Position numbers and translations under genes: made by a program. From Sarcophilus harrisii (lineage: Eukaryota > Chordata > Mammalia > Dasyuromorphia > Dasyuridae): a stretch of 64,000 nucleotides of DNA. The first letter of the stretch is position 1. The number at the start of each line of letters is the position of its first letter. The stretch lies in NCBI RefSeq assembly GCF_902635505.1, contig NC_045432.1, positions 77,055,051 through 77,119,050 on the forward strand, read 5' to 3'. Under the pieces are notes generated by a model that was not told where the DNA came from, did no database searches, and saw nothing but the letters and a program-made list of their open reading frames with translations. This document shows positions 33,541 through 48,500 of this stretch, piece after piece.

Positions 33541-36500
33541 ACATTCACTTAGACACACACTCAGACTTAAACCCAAACAAAAATTCAGAGGCAAAATTCC
33601 CATTGGGTCCTATAGTTATTCTATATATTCATTTTCTATCCACATTCACTTTTAAACTCACACATTCAGCATTAAACTCCAAGAAAAGTCAGAGACAAAA
33701 TTCCCATTGGGTCCCATAGTTATTCTATATATTAATTCTCTGTCCACATTCACTTAGAAACTCACACATTTAGACTTAAACTCCAAGAAAATCAGAGACA
33801 AAATTCCCATTGGGTCCCAGAGTTATTCTATATATTAATTCTCTGTCCACATTCACCTAGAAACTCACACACTGAGGCTTAAACTCCAAGAAAAGTAAGA
33901 GAAAAAATTCCCATTGGGTCCCAGAGTTATTCTATATATTAATTCTCTGTCCACATTCACTTAGAAACTCACACACTGAGGCTTAAACTCCAAGAAAAGT
34001 AAGAGAAAAAATTCCCATTGGGTCCCAGAGTTATTCTATATATTAATTCTCTGTCCACATTCACCTAGAAACTCACACACTCAGACTTAAACTCAAATAA
34101 AAAGTCAGATACACACTTACAAATTCTCCCTGGGTCCTATAGTTCTTGTATATATTCATTCTCTAGCCAAATTCACTTAGAAACTCACATATTCAGCCTT
34201 AAACTCCAAGAAAATCAGAGATAAAATTCCCAATGGGTCCTATAGTTAGTCTATATATCAATTCTCTGTCCACATTCACGTAGAAACTCTCACATTTAGA
34301 CTTAAACTCCAAGAAAATCAGAAACAGAATTCCCATTGGGTCCCAAAGTTATTCTATATATTAATTCTCTATCCACATTCACTTAGAAACTCACACACTG
34401 AGGCTGAAACTCCAAGAAAATTAGAGACAAAATTCCCATTGGGTCCTGCAGATATTCTATATATTAATTCTCTGTCCACATTCACTTAGAAACTCACATA
34501 TTTAGACTTAAACTCCAAGAAAACCAGAGATAAAATTCCCATTGGGTCCCATAGTTATTCTATATATTCATTCTCTGTCCACATTCACCTAGAAACTCAC
34601 ACACTCAGAGTTAAATTCAAATAAAAAGTCAGATACACACTTACCAATTCTCCCTGGGTCCTATAGTTCTTGTATGTATTCATTCTCTATCCACATTCAC
34701 GTAGAAACTCACACATTTAGACTTAGACTCCAAAAAAAGTCAAAGAACAAATTCCCATTGTGTCCTATAGTTATTCTGTATATTAATTCTCTATCCAAAT
34801 TCACTTAGAAACTCACACACTGAGGCTTAAACTCCAAGAAAAGTAAGAGACAAAATTCCCATTGGGTCCCAGAGTTATTCTATATATTAATTCTCTGTCC
34901 ACATTCACCTAGAAACTCACACACTCAGACTTAAACTCCAAGAAAATCAGAGGCAAAATTCCCATTGGGTCCCATAGTTATTCTATATATTCATTCTCTA
35001 TCCAAATTCACTTTAAACTCCACATTCAAAGTATTAAACCCAAGAAAAATCAGAGACAAAATTCATTGGGTCCCAGAGTTTTACATATTAATTCCTCTGT
35101 CCACATTCACTTAGAAAACACACTGAGGCTTAAACCCAAAAAGTGAGAAAAAATTTAATTTCCCCAGAATTGTTCTTATATATTAATTCCCATCCAAAAT
35201 TCACTTAGGAAACCACACTTGAGGCTTAAACTCCAAGAAAATCAGAGGCAAAATTCCCATTGGGTCCCAATAGTTATTCTTATATCTTAATTTCGTTCCC
35301 ATTCACTTAAAAACTAACACTGAGGCTCAAACCCAAGAAAAGTAAGAGAAAAATTCCCATTGGGTCCCATAGTTATTCTTATATAATTAATTTCTGTCCA
35401 CATTCCCTTAGAAACTCACATATTTAGACTTAAACTCCAAGAAAACCAAGATAAAATTCCCATTGGGTCCCATAGTTATTCTATATATTCATTCTCTGTC
35501 CACATTCACCCAGAAACCCCAAACACCAGAGAGTTAAATTCAAAAAAAAAGTTCGATACAACCCTACCAATTCTCCTGGGTCCCTATAGTTTTAAAGGTA
35601 TTCATTTCTATCCACATTCACGTAGAAACTCACACATTTAGACTTAGACTCCAAAAAAAGTCAAAGAACAAATTCCCATTGTGTCCTATATTTATTCTAT
35701 ATATTAATTCTCTGTCCACATTCACTTAGAAACTCACACTGAGGCTTAAACTCCCAAAAACGAGAGACAAAATTCTATTTCTTGGGTAAGGAGGCCCCAT
35801 ATTAATTTCATCCACATTCACCTAGAAAGTCACACCCAGAGTTAAATTCAAAATAAAAAGTCAGATACAATTACAAATTCCTCCTGGGTCCAAGGTTCTT
35901 TGGTATGTATTCATTCTTCATCCACATTCACTTAGAAACCCACATTTAAATTTAGACTCCAAAAAAGTCAAAGAACAAATTCATTGTGTCCTATAAAGGT
36001 TCTGTATAAAATTTCATCCAAATTCACTTAGAAACTCACACACTGAGGCTCAAACTCCAAGAAAAGTAAGAGAAAAAATTCCCATTGGGTCCTAGAGTTG
36101 TTCTTATAACCCTGTCCACATTCACTAGAAACTCCACACACTGAGGCCTTAACCCTTAAGAAAAACGAGGCAAAATTCATTGGGTCCCATAGTTTTCTAT
36201 AATTAATTCTCTGTCCAAACCACTTAGAAAACCCACACTGGAGGCTTAAAACTCCAAGAAAATCAGAGATAAAAATTTCCAATGGGTCCTATAGTTAGTC
36301 TATATCAATTCTCTGTCCACATTCACGTAGAAACTCTCACATTTAGACTTAAACTCCAAGAAAATCAGAAACAGAATTCCCATTGGGTCCCAAAGTTGTT
36401 CTATATATTAATTCTCTATCTACATTCACCTAGAAACTCACACACTCAGAGTGAAACCCCAAGAAAATTCGAGACAAAATTCCCATTGGGTCCTGCAGAT

Positions 36501-39500
36501 ATTCTATATATTAATTCTCTGTCCAAATTCACTTAGAAACTCACACACTGAGGCTTAAACTCCAAGAAAACCAGAGATAAAATTCCCATTGGGTCCCATA
36601 GTTATTCTATATATTCATTCTCTGTCCACATTCACCTAGAAACTCACACACTCAGAGTTAAATTCAAATAAAAAGTCGAACACCTCCACCAATTCCTCCC
36701 TGGGTCCCATACTTCTTGTATGTTTCCCATTCTTCATCCAATTACGTAGAAATTCCACACATTTAGACTTAGACTCCAAAAAAAGTCAAAGAACAAATTC
36801 CCATTGTGTCCTATATTTATTCTATATATTAATTCTCTGTCCACATTCACTTAGAAACTCACACACTGAGGCTTAAACTCCAAGAAAATGAGAGACAAAA
36901 TTCCCATTGGGTCCCAGAGTTGTTCTATATATTAATTCTCTATCCACATTCACCTAGAAAGTCACACACTCAGACTTAAACTCAAATAAAAAGTCAGATA
37001 CACACTTACCAATTCTCCCTGGGTCCTATAGTTCTTGTATGTATTCATTCTCTATCCAAATTCACTTAGAAACTCACACACTGAGGCTCAAACTCCAAGA
37101 AAAGTAAGAGAAAAAATTCCCATTGGGTCCCATAGTTATTCTATATATTAATTCTCTATCCACATTCACTTAGAAACTCACACACTGAGACTTAAACTCC
37201 AAGAAAAGTCAGAGAAAAAATTCCCATTGGGTCCCAGAGTTATTCTATATATTAATTCTCTATCCACATTCACTTAGAAACTCACACACTGAGGCTTAAA
37301 CTCCAAGAAAATCAGAGGCAAAATTCCCATTGGGTCCCATAGTTATTCTATATATTTATTCTCTGTCCACATTCACCTAGAAACTCACACACTGAGGCTT
37401 AAACTCCAAGAAAATCCAGGATAAAATTCTATTGGTCCCATAGTTATTCTTATATATTAATTTCCTCCACACCACTTAGAAACTCACAATGAGGTTTAAA
37501 CCCAAGAAAATCAGAGGCAAAATTCCTATTGGGTCCCAATAGTTATTCTATATTAACCCCCCAATTCACCTGGGAAACTCACACACTCCGAGTTAAACTC
37601 AAATAAAAAGTCAGATACACACTTACCAATTCTCCTTGGGTCCTACAGTTTTTTTATATATTCATTCTCTATCCACATTCCCTTAGAAACTCACATATTT
37701 AGACTTAAACTCCAAGAAAAGTCATAGAAAAAATTCCCATTGGGTCCTATAGTTAGTCTATATATTTATTCTCCATCCACATTCGCCTAGAAACTCACAC
37801 ACTCAGACTTAAAGTTCAAGAAAAGTCATAGAAAAAATTCCCATTGGGTCCTATAGTTATTCTATATATCAATTCTCTATCCAAATTCACTTAGAAACTC
37901 ACACTGAGGCTCAAACCCAAGAAAAGTAAGAGAAAAAATTCTTGGGTCCTTGGTTATTTCCTATATTAATTTCTGTCCACATCTACTTAGAAACTCCACA
38001 CTGGGAGGCTTAAACCCCAAGAAAATCAGAGGCAAAATTCATTGGGTCCCATAGTTATTCTATATATTAATTTTCTATCCAAATTAATTTAGAAAACCAC
38101 AAATTGGAGGCTTAAACCAAGAAAATCAGAGGAAAATTTAATTGGGTCCCAGGGTTATTCTATATATCAATTCTCTGTCCACCCACTTAGGGAAACACAC
38201 ACTGAGGCTTAAACCCAAGAAAATCAGAGACAAAATTCCCATTGGGTCCCCAGGGTTTTCCTATATATTATTCTTCTATCCAAATTCACAAAACCTCCAC
38301 ACACTGAGGCTCAAACTCAAGAAAAGTAAGAGAAAAAATTCCTATTGGGCCTATATATTCTATACATTAATTTCATCCAACCCCTTTAGAAACCTTTAAC
38401 ATTTAGACTTAAACCCAAGAAAAGTCAAGAAAAAATTCCATTGGGTCCCAGAGTTGTTCTTATATTTTAAATTTCTGTCCAATTCACTTAGGAAACACAC
38501 ACACCCTGAGGCTTAAACCCAAGAAAATCAGAGGCAAAATTCTTCAATAATAGTTATACTATATATTAATTCTCTGTCCAATTCACCTACAAATCACACA
38601 TCAGATTTAAACCCAAGAAAAGTAAGGAAAATTCCCCTGGGTCCCAGAGTTATTCTTTATATCAACCCCTATCCAAATTATTTAGAAACTCACACACTGA
38701 GGCTCAAAACCCAAAGAACAGTAAGAGAAAAATTCCATTGGGTCCTATATTTATTCTATATAAATTCTTCGTCCACATTCACTTAGAAACTCACACACTG
38801 AGGTTTAAAACCCAAAAATCAGAGACAAAATTCTATTGGGTCCTTAGAATTTTTTATATTAATTCTCTGGCCACATTCACCTACAAACTCACACACTCAG
38901 CTTTAAACTCCAAGAAAATCAGAGGCAAAAGTCCCATTGGGTCCCATAGTTATTCTATATAATTATTCTCTGTCCACATTCACCTACAAACTCACACACT
39001 GAGGCTTAAACTCCAAGAAAATCAGACAAAATTCCCATTGGGTCCCAGAGTTATTCTTTATATCAATTCTCTATCCAAATTCATTTAGAAACTCACACAC
39101 TGAGGCTCAAACTCCAAGAAAAGTAAGAGAAAAAATTCCCATTGGGTCCTCTATGTATTCTATATATTAATTCTCTGTCCACATTCACCTAGAAACTCAC
39201 AACCCGAGTTCCTCTAATAAAAGTCAGACAAATTTACCAATTGTCCTTGGGTCCTATAGTTTTTATATATTCATTTCATCCACATTCCCTTAGAAACTCA
39301 CACACTGAGGCTTAAACTCCAAGAAAATCAGAGACAAAATTCCCATTGGGTCCCAGAGTTATTCTATATATTAATTCTCTGTCCACATTCACCTACAAAC
39401 TCACACTCAGACTTAAACTCCAAGAAAAGTAAGAGACAAAATTCCCTTTGGGTCCTCTATTTATTCTATATATTAATTCTCTGTCCACATTCACCTAGAA

Positions 39501-42500
39501 ACTCACACACTCCGAGTTAAACTCTAATAAAAAGTCAGATACACACTTACCAATTGTCCTTGGGTCCTATAGTTTTTTTTATATATTCATTCTCTATCCA
39601 CATTCCCTTAGAAACTCACACACTGAGGCTTAAACTCCAAGAAAAGTAAGAGAAAAAATTCCCATTGGGTCCTATATTTATTCTATATATTAATTCTCTG
39701 TCCACATTCACCTAGAAAGTCACACACTGAGGCTTAAACTCCAAGAAAATCAGAGGCAAGAGTCCCATTGGGTCCCATAGTTATTCTATATATCAATTCT
39801 CTGTCCACATTCACTTAGAAACACACACTGAGGCTTACACTCCAAGAAAAGTAAGAGAAAAAATTCCCATTGGGTCTCAGAGTTATTCTATATATTCATT
39901 CTCCATCCAAATTCACTTAGAAACTCACACACTGAGGCTTAAACTCCAAGAAAAGTAAGAGAAAAAATTCCCATTGGGTCCCAGAGTTATTCTATATATT
40001 CATTCCCTATCCACATTCACCTAGAAACTCACACACTCAGACTTAAACTCAGATGAAAAGTCAGATACACACTTACCAATTCTCCCTGGGTCCTATACTT
40101 CTTGTATGTATTCATTCTCTGTCCACATTCACTTAGAAACTCACACACTGAGGCTTAAACTCCAAGAAAAGTCAGAGACAAAATTCCCATTGGGTCCTAT
40201 ATTTATTCTATATATTAATTCTCTGTCCACATTCACTTAGAAACTCACACCAGACTTAAACCCCAATAAAAAGTCAGATACACACTTAAAATTCTCCCTT
40301 CCTTAAGGTTCTTGTAATATTCCAATTCCCTTTCCACATTCAATTGAAATCACACACCCAGCTTTAAACTCCAAGAAAATTAGAGACAAAATTTCATTGG
40401 GTCCCAGAGTTATTCTTATATATTCATTCCCATCCCATTCACCTAGAAACTCACACCCAGACTTAAACTCAGATGAAAAGTCAGATACACACCTTAAAAT
40501 TTCCCTGGGTCCTTATACTTTTTGTATTCATTCTCTGTCCCATTCCCGGGAAAACCCCACTGAGGCTTAAACTCCAAGAAAATCAGAGACAAAATTCCCA
40601 TTGGGTCCCAGAGTTGTTCTATATATTAATTCTCTGTCCACATTCACTTAGAAACACACACTGAGGCTTAAACTCCAAGAAAAGTAAGAGAAAAAATTCC
40701 CATTGGGTCACATAGTTATACTATATATTAATGCTCTGTCCACATTCACTTAGAAACTCACACACTGAGGCTTAAACTCCAAGAAAATCAGAGGCAAAAT
40801 TCCCATTGGGTCCCAGAGTTATTCTATATATTCATTCTCTATCTACATTCCTTAGAAACTCACACACTCAGCTTTAAACTCCAAGAAAATCAGAGACAAA
40901 ATTCCCATTGGGTCCCAGAGTTATTCTATATATTCATTCTCTATCTACATTCCCTTAGAAACTCACACACTCAGCTTTAAACTCCAAGAAAAGTAAGAGA
41001 AAAAATTCCCATTGGGTCCCATAGTTATTCTATATATTTATTCTCTGTCCACATTCACCTACAAACTCACACACTCCGAGTTAAACTCTAATAAAAAGTC
41101 AGATACACACTTACCAATTGTCCTTGGGTCCTATAGTTTTTTTTTTATATTCATTCTCTATCCACATTCCCTTAGAAACTCACACATTTAGACTTAAACT
41201 CCAAGAAAAGTCATAGAAAAAATTCCCATTGGGTCCCAGAGTTATTCTGTATATTCATTCTCTATCTACATTCCCTTAGAAACTCACACACTCAGCTTTA
41301 AACTCCAAGAAAATCAGAGGCAAAATTCCCATTGGGTCCCATAGTTATTCTATATATCAATTCTCTGTCCACATTCACTTAGAAACTCACACATTTAAAC
41401 TTAAACTCCAAGAAAACCAGAGACAAAATTCCCATTAGGTCCCGAGTTAGTCTATATATTTATTCTCCATCCACATTCACCTAGAAACTCACACACTCAG
41501 AGTTAAATTCAAATAAAAAGTCAGATACACACTTACCAATTCTCCCTGGGTCCTATACTTCTTGTATGTATTCATTCTCTATCCACATTCACGTAGAAAC
41601 TCACACATTTAGACTTAGACTCCAAAAAAAGTCAAAGAACAAATTCCCATTGTGTCCTATATTTATTCTATATATTAATTCTCTGTCCACATTCACTTAG
41701 AAACTCACACACTGAGGCTTAAACTCCAAGAAAATCAGAGACAAAATTCCCATTGGGTCCCAGAGTTGTTCTATATATTAATTCTCTATCCACATTCACC
41801 TAGAAAGTCACACACTCAGACTTAAACTCAAATAAAAAGTCAGGATAAACTTACCAATTCTCCCTGGGTCCTATAGTTCTTGTATGTATTCATTCTCTAT
41901 CCAAATTCACTTAGAAACTCACACACTGAGGCTCAAACTCCAAGAAAAGTAAGAGAAAAAATTCCCATTGGGTCCCATAGTTATTCTATATATTCATTCT
42001 CTATCCACATTCACTTAGAAACTCACACATTTAGACTTAGACTCCAAAAAAAGTCAAAGAACAAATTCCCATTGTGTCCTATAGTTATTCTGTATATTAA
42101 TTCTCTATCCAAATTCACTTAGAAACTCACACACTGAGGCTTAAACTCCAAGAAAATCAGAGGCAAAATTCCCATTGGGTCCCATAGTTATTCTATATAT
42201 TAATTCTCTGTCCACATTCACTTAGAAACTCACACACTGAGGCTTAAACTCCAAGAAAATCAGAGGTAAAATTCCCATTGGGTCCCATAGTTATTCTATA
42301 TATTAATTCTCTGTCCACATTCACTTAGAAACTCACACACTGAGGCTTAAACTCCAAGAAAATCAGAGGCAAAATTCCCATTGGGTCCCATAGTTATTCT
42401 ATATAAATTCCTTCGTCCCATTCACCTAGAAACTCACACACCTGAGTTAAACTAAATAAAAAGTCAGGATAACACTTACCAATTCCCTTGTCCCAGTTTT

Positions 42501-45500
42501 ATATATTCATTCTCTATCCACATTCCCTTAGAAACTCACATATTTAGACTTAAACTCCAAGAAAAGTCATAGAAAAAATTCCCATTGGGTCCTATAGTTA
42601 GTCTATATATTTATTCTCCATCCACATTCGCCTAGAAACTCACACACTCAGACTTAAAGTTCAAGAAAAGTCATAGAAAAAATTCCCATTGGGTCCTATA
42701 GTTATTCTATATATCAATTCTCTATCCAAATTCACTTAGAAACTCACACACTGAGGCTTAAACTCCAAGAAAAGTAAGAGAAAAAATTCCCATTGGGTCC
42801 CATAGTTATTCTATATATTAATTCTCTGTCCACATTCACTTAGAAACTCACACACTGAGGCTTAAACTCCAAGAAAATCAGAGGCAAAATTCCCATTGGG
42901 TCCCAGAGTTATTCTATATATCAATTCTCTGTCCACATTCACTTAGAAACACACACTGAGGCTTAAACTCCAAGAAAATCAGAGACAAAATTCCCATTGG
43001 GTCCCAGAGTTATTCTATATATTAATTCTCTATCCAAATTCACTTAGAAACTCACACACTGAGGCTCAAACTCCAAGAAAAGTAAGAGAAAAAATTCCCA
43101 TTGGGTCCTATAGTTATTCTATACATTAATTCTCTATCCACATTCCCTTAGAAACTCACACATTTAGACTTAAACTCCAAGAAAAGTCATAGAAAAAATT
43201 CCCATTGGGTCCCAGAGTTGTTCTATATATTAATTCTCTGTCCACATTCACTTAGAAACACACACTGAGGCTTAAACTCCAAGAAAATCAGAGGCAAAAT
43301 TCCCATTGGGTCCCATAGTTATTCTATATATTAATTCTCTGTCCACATTCACCTACAAACTCACACACTCAGCTTTAAACTCCAAGAAAATCAGAGGCAA
43401 AATTCCCATTGGGTCCCATAGTTATTCTATATATTAATTCTCTGTCCACATTCACTTAGAAACTCACACACTGAGGCTTAAACTCCAAGAAAAGTAAGAG
43501 ACAAAATTCCCATTGGGTCCCATAGTTATTCTATATATTAATTCTCTGTCCACATTCACTTAGAAACTCACACACTGAGGCTTAAACTCCAAGAAAATCA
43601 GAGACAAAATTCCCATTGGGTCCCAGAGTTATTCTATATATTAATTCTCTGTCCACATTCACCTACAAACTCACACACTCAGCTTTAAACTCCAAGAAAA
43701 TCAGAGGCAAAAGTCCCATTGGGTCCCATAGTTATTCTATATATTTATTCTCTGTCCACATTCACCTACAAACTCACACACTGAGGCTTAAACTCCAAGA
43801 AAATCAGACAAAATTCCCATTGGGTCCCAGAGTTATTCTATATATTAATTCTCTATCCACATTCACTTAGAAACTCACACACTGAGGCTTAAACTCCAAG
43901 AAAAGTAAGAGAAAAAATTCCCATTGGGTCCCATAGTTATTCTATATATTAATTCTCTGTCCACATTCACCTAGAAACTCACACACTCCGAGTTAAACTC
44001 TAATAAAAAGTCAGATACACACTTACCAATTGTCCTTGGGTCCTATAGTTTTTTTATATATTCATTCTCTATCCACATTCCCTTAGAAACTCACACACTG
44101 AGGCTTAAACTCCAAGAAAATCAGAGACAAAATTCCCATTGGGTCCCAGAGTTATTCTATATATTAATTCTCTGTCCACATTCACCTACAAACTCACACT
44201 CAGGCTTAAACTCCAAGAAAAGTAAGAGACAAAATTCCCATTGGGTCCCATAGTTATTCTATATATTAATTCTCTGTCCACATTCACCTAGAAACTCACA
44301 CACTCCGAGTTAAACTCTAATAAAAAGTCAGATACACACTTACCAATTGTCCTTGGGTCCTATAGTTTTTTTTATATATTCATTCTCTATCCACATTCCC
44401 TTAGAAACTCACACACTGAGGCTTAAACTCCAAGAAAGTAAAGAAAAATTCCATTGGGTCCTATATTTATTCTATATATTAATTCTCTGTCCACATTCAC
44501 CTAGAAAGTCACACACTGAGGCTTAAACTCCAAGAAAATTTAGAGGCAAAGAGTCCCATTGGGTCCCATAGTTTTCTATAATAACCCTCTGTCCACATTC
44601 ACTTAGAAAACACACTGAGGCTTACACTAAGAAAAGTAAGAGAAAAAATTTCAAATTTTCAGAGTTATTCCCATATATTATTCTCCATCCAAATTCACGA
44701 AACTCAAACCCGAGGCTTAAACTCCAAGAAAAGTAAGAGAAAAAATTCCCATTGGGTCCCAGAGTTATTCTATATATTCATTCCCTATCCACATTCACCT
44801 AGAAACTCACACACTCAGACTTAAACTCAGATGAAAAGTCAGATACACACTTACCAATTCTCCCTGGGTCCTATACTTCTTGTATGTATTCATTCTCTAT
44901 CCACATTCCCTTAGAAACTCACACACTGAGGCTTAAACTCCAAGAAAAGTAAGAGAAAAAATTCCCATTGGGTCCTATATTTATTCTATATATTAATTCT
45001 CTGTCCACATTCACCTAGAAAGTCATACACTCAGACTTAAACTCTAATAAAAAGTCAGATACACACTTACAAATTCTCCCTGGGTCCTATAGTTCTTGTA
45101 CATATTCATTCCCTTTCCACATTCAGTTCGAAACTCACACACTCAGCTTTAAACTCCAAGAAAATCAGAGACAAAATTCCCATTGGGTCCCAGAGTTATT
45201 CTATATATCAATTCTCTGTCCACATTCACTTAGAAACTCACACACTGAGGCTTAAACTCCAAGAAAATCAGAGACAAAATTCCCATTGGGTCCCAGAGTT
45301 ATTCTATATATTAATTCTCTGTCCACATTCACTTAGAAACACACACTGAGGCTTTAAACCCAAAGAAAAGTAAAGAGAAAATTCCATTGGGTCACAATAG
45401 TTATACCATATAATTAATGTCTTCCAATTCACTTAGAAACTCCACACTGGAGGCTTTAAACCCAAGAAAATCAGAGCAAACCATTGGGTCCCAGAGTTAT

Positions 45501-48500
45501 TCTATATATTCATTTCTCTATACTTCCCTTAAAACTCAACCAAATTTAAGCTTTAAACCCAAGAAAATCAGAGGCAAAATTCTATTGGGTCCCAGAGTTA
45601 TTCTATATATTCATTTCATTACATTCCTTAGAAACTACACACCAGCTTTAAACTCAAAGAAAAGTAAGAGAAAAAAATCTCCCATTGGGTCCCATAGTTA
45701 TTCTTATATTTATTCTGTCCCATTCACCCAAACTCCAACCCTGAGTTAAACTCTTAATAAAAAAGTCGATAAACTTTCACAATTGTCCTTGGGTCCTATA
45801 GTTTTTTTTATATATTCATTCTCTATCCACATTCCCCTTTAGAAATTAATTTAGACTTAAACCCAAGAAAAGTTCATAGAAAAATTCCCATTGGGTCCCA
45901 GAGATTTTATTCATTCTCATCTAATTCCTTAGAAACCCAACACCAGCTTTAAACCCAAGAAAATTAGAGGCAAAAAGTCCCATTGGGTCCCATAGTTATT
46001 CTATATATCAATTCTCTGTCCACATTCACTTAGAAACTCACACATTTAAACTTAAACTCCAAGAAAACCAGAGACAAAATTCCCATTGGGCCCGGAAGTT
46101 ATTCATAATTTATTCTCCATCCCATTCACCAGAAACTCACACACTTGACTTAAACTCCAAGAAAATCAGAGACAAAATTCCCATTGGGTCCCAGAGTTAT
46201 TCTTTAATTAACCCCCATCCACGTTCACTTAGAAAAACCTCATAACTGAGGCTTAAACCCAAGAAAAGTCAGAAAAAATTCCCTTGGTCTTATGTTATTC
46301 TTATATTAATTCTCTGTCCACACCACTTAGAAACCCAACCTGAGGCTTAAACCCAAGAAAATTCAGAGACAAAATTCCATTGGGTCCCAGGAGTTATTCT
46401 ATATAACCAATTCTCTGGTCCACACCACTTAGGAAACACACACTGAGGCTTTAAACCCAAGAAAATCAGAGACAAATTCTATTGGGTCCCCAGAGTTTTC
46501 CCTATAACAATTTGTCCACATTCACTTAGAAACACACACTGAGGCTTAAACTCCAAGAAAAGGAAAGAGAAAAAATTCCCATTGGGTCCCAGAGTTATTC
46601 TATATATTTATTCTCTGTCCACATTCACTTAGAAACTCACACACTGAGGCTTAAACTCCAAGAAAATCAGAGGCAAAATTCCCATTGGGTCCCATAGTTA
46701 TTCTATATATTTATTTCCCCATTCACCACAAACTCACACACCCAGTTTTAAAACCCAAGAAAAATCAGAAAAACCCATTAAATATTATACTTATATTTAT
46801 TCTCTGTCCACATTCACCTACAAACTCACACACTCAGCTTTAAACTCCAAGAAAATCAGAGGCAAAAGTCCCATTGGGTCCCATAGTTATTCTATATATT
46901 TATTCTCTGTCCACATTCACCTACAAACTCACACACTCAGACTTAAACTCCAAGAAAAGTAAGAGACAAAATTCCCTTTGGGTCCCAGAGTTATTCTTTA
47001 TATCAATTCTCTATCCAAATTCATTTAGGAAACTCAACACTGAGGCTCCAAACCCAAGAAAAAGTAAGAGAAAAATTCATTGGGTCCTATATTTTTATTT
47101 ATATATTAATTCTGCCCATTCAATTTGGAAACTCACACCTGAGTTAAAACTCAATAAAAAGTCAGATCAAAATTTTACCAATTGTCCTTGGGTCCTATAG
47201 TTTTTTTTATATATTCATTCTCTATCCACATTCCCTTAGAAACTCACACACTGAGGCTTAAACTCCAAGAAAATCAGAGGCAAAATTCCCATTGGGTCCC
47301 ATAGTTATTCTATATATTTATTCTCTGTCCACATTCACCTACAAACTCACACACTCAGACTTAAACTCCAAGAAAAGTAAGAGACAAAATTCCCTTTGGG
47401 TCCCAGAGTTATTCTTTATCAATTTCATCCAAATTATTTAGAAACCACACCGAGGCCTTCAAACCCAAGAAAGTTGGGAAAAATTCTATTGGGTCCTATA
47501 TTTGCCCATATATTAATTTCTGTCCACATTCACTTAAAACCTACACACCGGAGGCTTAAAACCCAAGAAAATCAGAAAAATTTATTGGGTCCCAGAGTTA
47601 TTCTTTTATATCAATTTCTGTCCCATTCACCTACAAAACCACACACCAGACTTAAACCCAAGAAAAGTAAGAGACAAAATTTTGGGTTCCAGAGTTATTC
47701 TTTTATCAATTTATCCAAATTATTTAGAAACTCCACACTGAGGCTCAAACCCCAAGAAAAGTAAGAGAAAAATTTATTGGTCCTATATTTTTCCCTATAA
47801 AATTCTCTGTCCACATTCACCTAGAAACTCACACACTCCGAGTTAAACTCTAATAAAAAGTCAGATACACACTTACCAATTGTCCTTGGGTCCTATATTT
47901 TTTATATATTAATTCTCTATCCACATTCCCTTAGAAACTCACACACTCAGCTTTAAACTCCAAGAAAATCAGAGGCAAAATTCCCATTGGGTCCCAGAGT
48001 TATTCTATATATTAACCCCATTCACCCACAAACTCACACATTCAGTTTTAAAACTCCAAAAAATCAGAGGCAAAATTCCCATTGGGTCCCATAGTTATTC
48101 TATATATTAATTCTGTCCACATTCACTTAGAAACACACACTGAGGCTTAAACTCCAAGAAAAGTAAGAGAAAAAATTCCCATTGGGTCCCAGAATTGTTC
48201 TATATATTAATTCTCTATCCAAATTCACTTAGAAACTCACACACTGAGGCTTAAACTCCAAGAAAATCAGAGGCAAAATTCCCATTGGGTCCCATAGTTA
48301 TTCTATATATTAATTCTCTGTCCACATTCACTTAGAAACACACACTGAGGCTTAAACTCCAAGAAAAGTAAGAGAAAAAATTCCCATTGGGTCCCAGAAT
48401 TGTTCTATATATTAATTCTCTATCCACATTCACTTAGAAAGTCACACACTCAGACTTAAAACTCAAATAAAAAGTCAGATACACACTTACCAATTCTCCC

